Source: Neostapfia colusana
Taxonomy: Eukaryota; Streptophyta; Magnoliopsida; Poales; Poaceae
Assembly: GCA_030760725.1 (NCBI GenBank)
Contig: JASWHV010000008.1
Location: forward strand, 31,654,720-31,718,719
Reading direction: 5' to 3'
DNA length: 64,000 nt
The notes under the pieces are model-generated. The model saw nothing but the letters and a program-made list of their open reading frames with translations, ran no database searches and had not been told where the DNA came from. Numbering within the stretch: position 1 is the first letter of the stretch; every line of letters starts with the position of its first letter. Made by a program: the position numbers and the translations under genes. This document shows, piece by piece, positions 57,166 to 64,000 of this stretch.

Positions 57166-60056
57166 TGCATCTTACTCGACGGGTGCAAAGCGTAAGGAAG
57201 CTAGCCGAGGAACATAGATTTCGGGTGGGTAGTTGGAATGTAGGATCCTTGACGGGGAAGCTACGTGAGTTAGTAGATGTTGCCATTAGGAGACGAGTAA
57301 ATATCCTTTGTGTACAAGAGACTAGATGGGCGGGTCAAAAGGCGAGAGAAGTCGATAATACCGGTTTCAAGCTTTGGTATTCTGGGTCGGCTGGGACTAG
57401 GAATGGCGTAGGTGTTCTAATAGATAAGAGTCTTAAGGATGGAGTAGTGGATGTTCGAAGACGAGGGGATAGGATCATCTTAATCAAGATAGTAATTGGG
57501 GACATTGTCTTGAACGTCATTAGTGCTTATGCCCCACAAGTTTGGCTCAACATGAGTGCCAAGAGGCAATTTTGGGAGGACTTGGAGGATATGGTTAGTA
57601 GTGTACCAATAACCGAGAAACTCCTCATAGGGGGAGATCTCAATGGTCATGTGGGTGAAACTAATCTAGGATTTGAGGGAGTACATGGAGGTTTTGGATG
57701 CGGCGATAGAAATCAAGAGGGTAAGGACATCCTAGACTTTGCCGTAGCCTATGATCTGTTGATAGCTAACACCCTCTTTAGGAAGAGGCAATCTCACCTA
57801 GTGACCTTTAGTAGTGCCCAACACTCTAGCCAGATTGACTTTGTCCTCACTAGGAGAAAGGATAGACGGGAGTGTCTTGATTGTAAGGTGATCCCGGGGG
57901 AGTGTGTTGTGACACAACATAAGCTTGTGGTAGCTGACTTTCGCTTCCATACATGCTCTTTGCGGGACAAAGGTGTCAAAATCACAAGAACAAAGTGGTG
58001 GAAGTTGAAGGGAGAATCACAAGAATCCTTTAAAAATAGGGTGATCACAGAAGGACCCTGGGCAGAAAATGGAGATGCAGATAGTATGTGGATGAAGATG
58101 GCAACTTGCATTAGGAAGGTAGCTAGTGAGGTGTTCGGTGTGACAAAGGGAAATAAACTTGTAGATAAAGACACTTGGTGGTGGAATGAGGATGTACAAA
58201 AGTCCATTAAGGAGAAGAAGGAGTGTTACAAGAGTTGGCATAATGATAGAAGTGCAAGCAACATGCTTAAGTACAAAGAGGCGAAGAAGAATGCAAAGCG
58301 GGCTGTGAGTAAGGCAAGAGGACAGGCCTATGATAAGTTATATGAGAGACTAGAGACAAAAGAAGGTGAAAAGGACATATACAAGGTAGCAAAAATCCGC
58401 GAGAGAAAGATGAGGGATCTCAATCAAGTTAAATGCATCAAAGATGAGACTGACCGCATTCTACTGAAGGATGAAGAGATTAAGAATAGATGGCGTGATT
58501 ACTTTATTAGGCTATTCAATGATGGGAATGGGAGCACTATGGTTGAGTTGGATGACTCCTTTGATGACTACAACAGGCGGTTCGTGCGGAGGATACAAGA
58601 GTTTGAGGTTAAGGAGGCCTTAAAAACGATGAAAGGAGGAAAGGCCCTCGGCCCTGACGATGTCCCTATTGAGGTGTGGAGATGTCTTGGGGACGTGGCA
58701 ATAGTATGGCTCACAAAGCTATTCAACCACATTTTTCGGTCAAACAAGATGCCTGAAGAATGGAGGAAAAGTATATTAGTACCTATCTTCAAAAATAAAG
58801 GAGATATTCAAAATTGTACTAATTATCAAGGCATTAAGCTTATGAGTCATACTATGAAGCTTTGGGAGAGAGTGATTGAACACCGCCTGAGGAAAGTGAC
58901 CAATGTCACTAAAAACCAGTTTGGTTTTGTGCCTGGGAGGTCTACAATGGAGGCGATTTTCTTGCTTCATCAGCTTATGGAGAGATATAGGGAGCAGAAG
59001 AAGGACTTGCATATAGTGTTCATCGACTTGGAGAAGGCGTACGACAAGATACCTAGGTCAGTCATGTGGTGGGCACTAGAGAAACATAAAGTGCCAACAA
59101 ACATTACCCTTATCAAGGATATGTACAATAATGTTAGGACAAGTGTGCGCCTAAGTGATAGTGAGACTGATGCATTTCCTATCACGGTAGGACTACATCA
59201 AGGATCAGCTTTGAGCCCATACATCTTTTCCTTGGTGATGGATGAGGTGTCGAAGGATATACAAGGGGATATCCCTTGGTGCATGCTCTTTGCTGATGAT
59301 GTAGTGCTGGTAGATGGAACTAGAGATGGTGTTGATAAGAAATTAGAGTTATGGAGACAAACCTTAGAGTCCAAGGGGTTTAGACTTAGTAGGACCAAAA
59401 CCGAGTATATGAGGTGTGACTTTAGTGGTGTTGGTCGTGAAGAGGAAAATGTTAGTCTACAAGGACAAATAGTACCTAGAAGGGACTCTTTCCGATACTT
59501 AGGATCAATGTTACAAAGCAATGGCGATATTGATGAGGATGTTTGCCACATGATCAAGGTAGGGTGGATGAAATGGCGACAAGCCTCTGGAATCCTATGT
59601 GATAGGAAAGTCCCACAAAAGCTAAAAGGGAAGTTCTATAGGACGGTGATCAGACCCGCGATGCTCTATGGGGCGGAATGTTGGCCAACTAAACGGCAAC
59701 ATGTCCAACAAATGAGTGTCGCAGAGATGCGCATGCTACGGTTGATGTGCGGGCACACGAGAAGAGACCGAATAAGGAATGAGGTGATTCGAGATAAGGT
59801 AGGGGTGGCGCCGATTGAAGATAAGTTAGTCCAACATCGACTTAGGTGGTTTGGACATATCCAACGGAGACCTCCAGAAGCACCGGTTAACAGTGGGATT
59901 TTAAGAGGTAGAGAAAATATTAGGAGGGGTAGAGGACGGCCAAGGTTGACCTGGGAGGAGGCGGTAAAACGAGATTTGAGAGATTGGAATGTATCCAGAG
60001 ACTTAGCTCATGATAGGACCGCATGGAAAGTAGCAATCCATGTGCCAGAATCGTAG
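57009..60056 (+). CDS. LINE endonuclease-reverse transcriptase polyprotein, intact ORF
   Basis: 1015 uninterrupted codons. Residues 1-55 are a 22-residue tandem repeat (MVLSGQGPGRHRLSGA then MVLNEQGPDRHHLSGA). An apurinic-type endonuclease spans about 70-305: SWNVGSL, VQETRW, GGDLNGHVG, SQIDFVL and TQHKLVVADF provide the expected N, E, D-N, D and H residues. RT spans about 530-810: VPIFKNKG, YQGIKLMSHTMK, VFIDLEKAYDKI, LHQGSALSPYIF and FADDVVLV with both Asp. A C-terminal basic region (RLRWFGHIQRR, RGRGRPRLTWEEAV) follows. The endonuclease would nick target DNA and RT would copy the RNA at the nick. The true start may lie after the repeat, for instance beyond residue 60. No inactivating change seen. 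Confidence 0.9.
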   Translation: MVLSGQGPGRHRLSGAPYRNPDMVLNEQGPDRHHLSGALHHRPDVVISEQGSLHLTRRVQSVRKLAEEHRFRVGSWNVGSLTGKLRELVDVAIRRRVNILCVQETRWAGQKAREVDNTGFKLWYSGSAGTRNGVGVLIDKSLKDGVVDVRRRGDRIILIKIVIGDIVLNVISAYAPQVWLNMSAKRQFWEDLEDMVSSVPITEKLLIGGDLNGHVGETNLGFEGVHGGFGCGDRNQEGKDILDFAVAYDLLIANTLFRKRQSHLVTFSSAQHSSQIDFVLTRRKDRRECLDCKVIPGECVVTQHKLVVADFRFHTCSLRDKGVKITRTKWWKLKGESQESFKNRVITEGPWAENGDADSMWMKMATCIRKVASEVFGVTKGNKLVDKDTWWWNEDVQKSIKEKKECYKSWHNDRSASNMLKYKEAKKNAKRAVSKARGQAYDKLYERLETKEGEKDIYKVAKIRERKMRDLNQVKCIKDETDRILLKDEEIKNRWRDYFIRLFNDGNGSTMVELDDSFDDYNRRFVRRIQEFEVKEALKTMKGGKALGPDDVPIEVWRCLGDVAIVWLTKLFNHIFRSNKMPEEWRKSILVPIFKNKGDIQNCTNYQGIKLMSHTMKLWERVIEHRLRKVTNVTKNQFGFVPGRSTMEAIFLLHQLMERYREQKKDLHIVFIDLEKAYDKIPRSVMWWALEKHKVPTNITLIKDMYNNVRTSVRLSDSETDAFPITVGLHQGSALSPYIFSLVMDEVSKDIQGDIPWCMLFADDVVLVDGTRDGVDKKLELWRQTLESKGFRLSRTKTEYMRCDFSGVGREEENVSLQGQIVPRRDSFRYLGSMLQSNGDIDEDVCHMIKVGWMKWRQASGILCDRKVPQKLKGKFYRTVIRPAMLYGAECWPTKRQHVQQMSVAEMRMLRLMCGHTRRDRIRNEVIRDKVGVAPIEDKLVQHRLRWFGHIQRRPPEAPVNSGILRGRENIRRGRGRPRLTWEEAVKRDLRDWNVSRDLAHDRTAWKVAIHVPES

Positions 60057-60058
60057 TC

Positions 60059-60235
60059 TTGTTTTTTTTCTTTTTTCTTTTCTTTTTTTCTTTTCTCTTT
60101 TCACTTTTTTTTATTTTTTCTTTTCTCTTTTCTTTTTCTTTTTTTCTTTTCTCTTTTCTCTTTTTTCTTTTTTTTTCTTTTTTACTTTTTTTTCTTTCTT
60201 TTTTTTCCTTTTTTCTTTTTTCCTTGTTCTTATAA
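60059..60235 (+). repeat. T/C-only tract in the LINE 3' UTR
   Basis: About 175 bp made almost entirely of t and c (tttttctttt-type). Long Phe/Ser/Leu or Lys/Glu ORFs over it are compositional artefacts. Confidence 0.9.
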
Positions 60236-60344
60236 CTCTTCCTCTCTTTTACTTCATTGATATTGGGTTTCATGTCTAGCCGACCCCAACAGGCTTGGGA
60301 TAAAGGCTTTGTTGTTGTTGTTTGTTGTTGGCTAGGCCCAGACC

Positions 60345-60634
60345 ATAGTATATAAGGCCTTATATACGACAGCCAGGGCCCAGGGCCGTCGTATATAAAG
60401 GCCCAGCCCACTGGCCCTTCTCTACGAAATGGACCGTCGTATATTAGGGGTCTTCGTATATAAGGTCTTATATACGACGTGCCGTCGTATATAAGATTAT
60501 ATACGACTAGGTATATACGACGGCCACAAACCGTCGTATATAACCTCCAGCCATCGTATATAGATTATATACGACGGCTTTGGTCGTATATACGACGATT
60601 TTGGCCGTTGTATGCTTACTGGAATCATGTAGTG
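60345..60634. repeat. 3' subterminal repeats and terminus of the CACTA element
   Basis: Ten or more copies of tatacgacggc/gccgtcgtatata on both strands (60364-60605), then ggaatcatgtagtg as the outer end at 60634. The complementary strand begins CACTACATGATTCC. Confidence 0.8.
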
Positions 60635-60997
60635 CAAGGGTGGCTTTCAGCACCTTTTTTGCTGTAGCAGAGGTTCATTTAGTCATGTTGTTGCTGACCA
60701 TCGCTTGTGTTAGAGCTTCTTGGCTTTGTCTTAGTTTCTTAATTGCCTTTTGAATCGTCAAAGGTTAGTTACTATCTATCTTAACTTTGTTTGGGCCCTT
60801 ATTCAATATGGTTTGCCTCGTTATTGCTTTCATAAATCGAGTTTATTTCACTTTACTCATTTTACGTCTCTTTAGTATTTATTGCATTGCTTGTTTAGAT
60901 TTTGAATTGATGACTCGCGTCAGGCAGACTGCTGGTGTGGTCAACATGAGATAAAGATGCACTTCTGTGGACAGTGTTGTGTCCTTGGTATTAATAT
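60635..60997. other. Unassigned sequence
   Basis: AT-rich and without a convincing ORF or repeat. I see nothing in it beyond short thymine-rich stretches. It separates the CACTA terminus from an L1-type LINE remnant. Confidence 0.5.
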
Positions 60998-62095
60998 ATG
61001 CAATATACAGTCAAACTGACAGCAGCTGTGCTAAAAGAGATCGACGTCACAAAAAGCAAATGTCTATGGAGAGGATCCGACATCGATGGAAAAGGGAAAT
61101 CCCTAGTCGTCTGGGATAGAATAACATCATCAAAAGATAGAGGTACGATGCTGAAAAACCTAAGAATCAAGAACCAATCACTATTGCTCAATCATCTACA
61201 TAAAGTTTTACAATAGAGCAAATGTCTCGTGAGTCAACCTGATCCATCGCAAGCACTACACTAACGTGAGGGCACCACATGCCACCACAACTAAAGGTTC
61301 CTTCTAGTGGTGGGACGTGCTAAAACTATATGCACATTTCAGAATATTTGCAGAAGCAAGAGTGGGCATGGAAAATACGATACACCTTTGGAGGATATAT
61401 GGAATGGACATCTGTTGAAGATAGTGTTGCTGAGCCCATATATCTAGGCAAAAAAAAACCAAACATCTCAGTTGCACAAATTACAAATAACCAATATCTG
61501 TATCACAACTTCCACACCTATATTGCCTTAGCCAAATAATAGAAGAGGCGCAGTTCAGCCAACAAGAAAAGGATGTATTTCAATGGGCGGACACCACAAC
61601 CAACCAGACCAAAGGGATCATTCTGGCGGAGAGGTATCCTGAAACTCTGAGGAATTCAAAACCTTTGCTGTAGCTGAAATTGGGCGGGCCGAACAACCTT
61701 TCAGCTGGATCTGAAAAAACTATACTTTCAGCACATCAACCCACCGAGACCTTTCAGCTGGATCTGAAAATCAAGAGTATCCAAAAAACTTTAAATCTTC
61801 ACTTGCCTGATATCTCTAGATCGATTAAACTCAATAAACCTGCCCAGGAGAAAGAGATACAACATAGAAGACATAAACTACAGTTGCATCCTATGCGATC
61901 GAAACATGGAGTTAACTTATCATCTGTTCTTCACATCCCCATTTAGCATAAAATATTGGGATATGGTAGGTTTCCACTGAGATCATAGCCTGCAATTCTT
62001 TGATACCTTTCAGCAAGTAATACAGTCCTACAACCTTCCTCCACAATCCATAAAAATGTTTTCTCTTATAGCTTGGGTGATCTAAAAGCAGAGTA
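60998..62095 (+). pseudogene. Degenerate C-terminal part of an L1-type LINE
   Basis: Fragments in changing frames match the region after RT in plant L1 elements. A piece with EIDVTKSKCLWRGSDIDGKG...SLVVWDRITSSKDRG (60998-61216) comes first, then a NISVAQ piece (61330-61539). Last comes a zinc-binding-type piece with a CxxC and a HLFFTSPFSIKYW stretch near 61880-61960. Several stops and frame changes interrupt it. RT and endonuclease are not present. No target duplication or tail is visible because a copia LTR begins at 62111. Confidence 0.6.
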
Positions 62096-62110
62096 ATACA
62101 TAGTAAAATC

Positions 62111-62529
62111 TGTTAGTATCTGAAGTATTACTCTCATGGAGAGGATGACACTAAGAGTTGGGAATTTTTTCTTGTTTCATTCCACACACAATGTCATGCC
62201 CAACCTAGGGGTTGGGGTTACATATTTATAGCTGAGGGAGTCAAGCATATACCTAGATGCTAGTCTAAGATGTTGTCCTACCAAAGGACTAATATGCTGT
62301 CCTAGCAAGGACTGAGATGATGTCCTCTTGGTCTAAGATGCTGTCATACCAAAGGACTAATATGTTGTCCTAACAAGGACTGATATGTTGTCCTTTTGGT
62401 CTAAGATGTTGTCCTAACAAGGACTAAGATGCTGTCCTACCAAAGGACTAATATGTTGTCCTAACAAGAACTGAGATGTTGTCCTAACTAGGGGCCACAC
62501 AGACCAAGAGTACAAGACTTATTCCATCA
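62111..62529 (-). repeat. 3' LTR of a Ty1/copia element
   Basis: The plus strand reads TGTTAGTATCTG ... ATTCCATCA, 419 bp, next to a polypurine tract on the right. In transcript orientation (minus) it starts TGATGGAATAAG, has a tandem-repeat U3 (62263-62490), a TATA box tataaatat at 62222-62230 and ends ...CTAACA. The 5' LTR is outside the window. Confidence 0.8.
62263..62490 (-). repeat. Tandem repeats in the copia U3
   Basis: About ten copies of a 20-24 bp unit of the form gatgttgtcctaacaaggact or tgctgtcctaccaaaggact, in pairs giving a 40-odd bp period. It lies directly upstream of the TATA box in the element's orientation, the position of transcriptional enhancers. Confidence 0.85.
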
Positions 62530-62540
62530 TTCTCCCCCTA
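62530..62540 (-). other. Polypurine tract of the copia element
   Basis: The minus strand reads ttagggggagaa directly before the LTR start TGATGG, the usual form in Ty1/copia elements. Confidence 0.8.
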
Positions 62541-62567
62541 AGTCTTGTGCATTGTCTTGTGGGAGAG

Positions 62568-64000
62568 TTAGACCATCCCGATCCTGGAGCAAATCTCATG
62601 GAACATGATCCTCCCAAGGGGCTTGGTGAGCAGGTCTGCAAGCTGGTTCTTGGTGTTGATGCAGAACGCCTTGATGCTTCCTTCCTCCAAGCAGCCTCGG
62701 AGAAAGTGATACCTCACCCAGATGTGCTTGATCCGTTCATGAAAGACGGGGTTCTTTGCTAGAGCCAGAGCGGACTTATTGTCCACCCTGAGTTCCACCG
62801 CTCCGGTTTCTTTTCTAAGGAGATCACCAAGGAGTCGAAATAGCCAGAGCGCCTGAGTCGAAGCGGTAGAGGCCGCTATGTACTCGGCCTCGCAGCTGGA
62901 CAAGGCTGCCACCTGCTGCTTGACCGACTGCCAGCTAACGAGGCACTTGCCGAGGAAGAACAGAACCCCGCTCGTGCTCTTGCTAGTGGCGATGTTGCCG
63001 GCATGGTCGCTGTCACTGTACCCTTCAAGGTGTGCCGCCCCAGGGCACCTTGGGTAGTAGAGGCCGTGGTGGTGAGTCCCTACAACATAGCGGATGATCC
63101 TCTTCATAGTCTGTTGGTGCTCCGTCGTCGGTCGCTGCATGAATCGACTGACGTAGCCCACAGAGAATGCCAAGTCCGTCCGTGTGTGGACGAGGTAGCG
63201 AAGGCTCCCCACAAGACGCCGATAATGTGTGGCGTCCACCTCCTCCGTCGTGCTGTTTCGGCTAAGCTTCAGTCTCTCCTCCATGGGAGTGAGAGCTGGG
63301 TTGCAGTCTGTGAGCCCAGCAAGCTTAGCAAAGCGCTTGGCGTAGGCAGTCTGTCGAAACATGATCTCGGAGTCGGCCTGGTGCACCTCGATCCTAAGGT
63401 AGAAGGAGAGAGATCCTAGGTCAATCATCTGGAAGGTGGCTTTCATCGCTTCCTTGAACGCTGCCACCTCCGCATCCTTGGTGCCGGTGATCACCAAGTC
63501 GTCGACGTAGACACCCACCAGTAGGGCATTTCCTCCATTGCACCACCGGTAGATGGCCGCCTCGTGCGGGCTTTGCTCGAAGCCCATCCCCTTGAGCGTG
63601 GAGTCCAACTTGGCATTCCACACCCTTGGTGCCTGCCGCAGGCCATAGAGGGCCTTGTGCAGACGCAACACCTTGCCCTCCTTGCTAGGAAACGTAAATC
63701 CTGGCGGATGGTGCACATAGACCTCCTCCTTTAAATCGTCGTTAAGAAACGCTGACTTGACATCCATGTGCTGAACCCGCTAGCCTCCCTGAGCAGCCAG
63801 CGCAAGGAGGAGTCACACAGATTCCATCCGCTCCACAGGCGCGAAGGCGTCATCGAAGTTGATCCCCTCCTGTTGCACAAAACCGCGTGCCACCAAGCAA
63901 GCCTTGTGCCTGACGATGGCGTTGGCTTCGTCCCTCTTCAGCTTGAACACCCACTTAAGGGTGATCGCGCGGTGACCATGAGAGAGGTCAGCAAGCTCTC
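62568..64000 (-). pseudogene. Ty1/copia pol: reverse transcriptase and RNase H (partial, runs off window)
   Basis: From the window end the minus strand gives KWVFKLKRDE, LVARGFVQQEG and DAFAPVERMES, then two in-frame stops (TGA at 63813, TAG at 63780). A 399-codon frame from MDVKSAFLN (63767) follows. RT motifs are KALYGLRQAP and the active site GVYVDDLV near residue 88. RNase H follows with GYSDSDHAG near 250, SSCEAEYIA near 294 and VDNKSALALAKNP near 331. It ends with LADLLTKPLGR at 62568. Integrase and gag would lie to the right, outside. The lineage within copia was not assigned. The two stops make this copy inactive. Confidence 0.9.

Larger units (their letters stand above)
56873..60329 (+). 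mobile_element. Full-length RTE-type LINE
   Basis: Bounded by a perfect 15-bp target duplication ggctaggcccagacc (56858-56872 and 60330-60344) inside the CACTA subterminal repeats. It has a short 5' region, one long ORF (57009-60056), a pyrimidine-rich 3' UTR (60059-60235) and a 3' end of the form ggctttgttgttgttg (TTG repeats, no poly-A). Endonuclease-RT in one ORF, a short 3' UTR and a simple-repeat tail fit the RTE clade; plant L1 elements differ in tail and domains. The clade call is inference. Confidence 0.85.
50148..60634 (+). mobile_element. CACTA (En/Spm) transposon with nested LINE
   Basis: The right end is tttactggaatcatgtagtg-like; its complement begins CACTACATGATTCC, a CACTA terminus. 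Left and right subterminal regions carry many copies of tatacgacggc in both orientations. The interior has a TNP2-type transposase (51978-54755) and a second, multi-exon gene (54836-56571), the usual two-gene layout. Without the inserted LINE it is about 7 kb. The left end is uncertain: the best candidate, cacacagataaac at 50148, matches the right terminus poorly, and no 3-bp target duplication is seen. Confidence 0.8.

Noticed and set aside
59920..60411. Lys/Glu-rich (minus) and Phe/Ser-rich (plus) ORFs after the LINE stop
   Set aside because: Pure pyrimidine tract of the 3' UTR.
60635..60997. Possible host gene or intron between the CACTA end and the L1 remnant
   Set aside because: No ORF, splice pattern or recognisable motif could be supported.

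Overview
The window is plant nuclear DNA, almost certainly from a grass (Poaceae). It is a heterochromatin-like block of nested transposable elements, and I could support no host gene, tRNA or rRNA gene. The grass assignment rests on several Ty3/gypsy chromoviruses with 3.3-4.3 kb LTRs and initiator-Met tRNA primer sites, an En/Spm (CACTA) transposon with intron-bearing genes, a Ty1/copia element, a GC-rich LTR with a TGGCGCGCC-type primer site, and extensive CpG-to-TpG decay. Element letters used below are mine.

Layout. 1-1528: the end of an LTR of the C family, cut by the window edge. 1721-3006 plus 17962-18357: LTR B1, split by element A (3007-17956, minus strand, TSD ctcaa), a complete but decayed gag-pol chromovirus. 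18358-21017: LTR B2. 21018-21134 plus 48322-49504: the 5' LTR of element D (Tat-like gypsy), followed by its primer site and a gag stub to about 50147. Element B (21135-48316, plus strand, TSD gctcc) is inserted in that D LTR. Element C (24236-35382, minus strand, TSD ttccg/ttacg) sits in the 5' LTR of B. A solo LTR related to A (43945-47985, TSD acttc) sits in the 3' LTR of B.

50148-60634: a CACTA transposon with a GC-rich leader, a broken TNP2-type transposase and a multi-exon second gene. A full-length RTE-type LINE (56873-60329, perfect 15-bp TSD, uninterrupted 1015-codon ORF) is inserted in its 3' subterminal repeats. 60998-62095: a decayed L1-type LINE tail. 62111-64000: the 3' LTR and pol of a Ty1/copia element on the minus strand, running off the window.

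How it fits together. The nesting gives an order of events: B1 and B2 before A and D, D before B, B before C and the solo LTR, CACTA before the LINE. The only uninterrupted full-length protein gene is the LINE ORF. Recurring cis features are of more interest than the genes: G-box (CACGTG) tandem arrays in the LTRs of two unrelated elements, a tandem array of primer-binding-site copies in B, a covarying hairpin beside the polypurine tract in A and C, and a 3'-splice-site-like sequence just before the gag start in A, B and C. I found no clearly new biological system; these cis features and the extra upstream ORF of C are the best candidates for follow-up.
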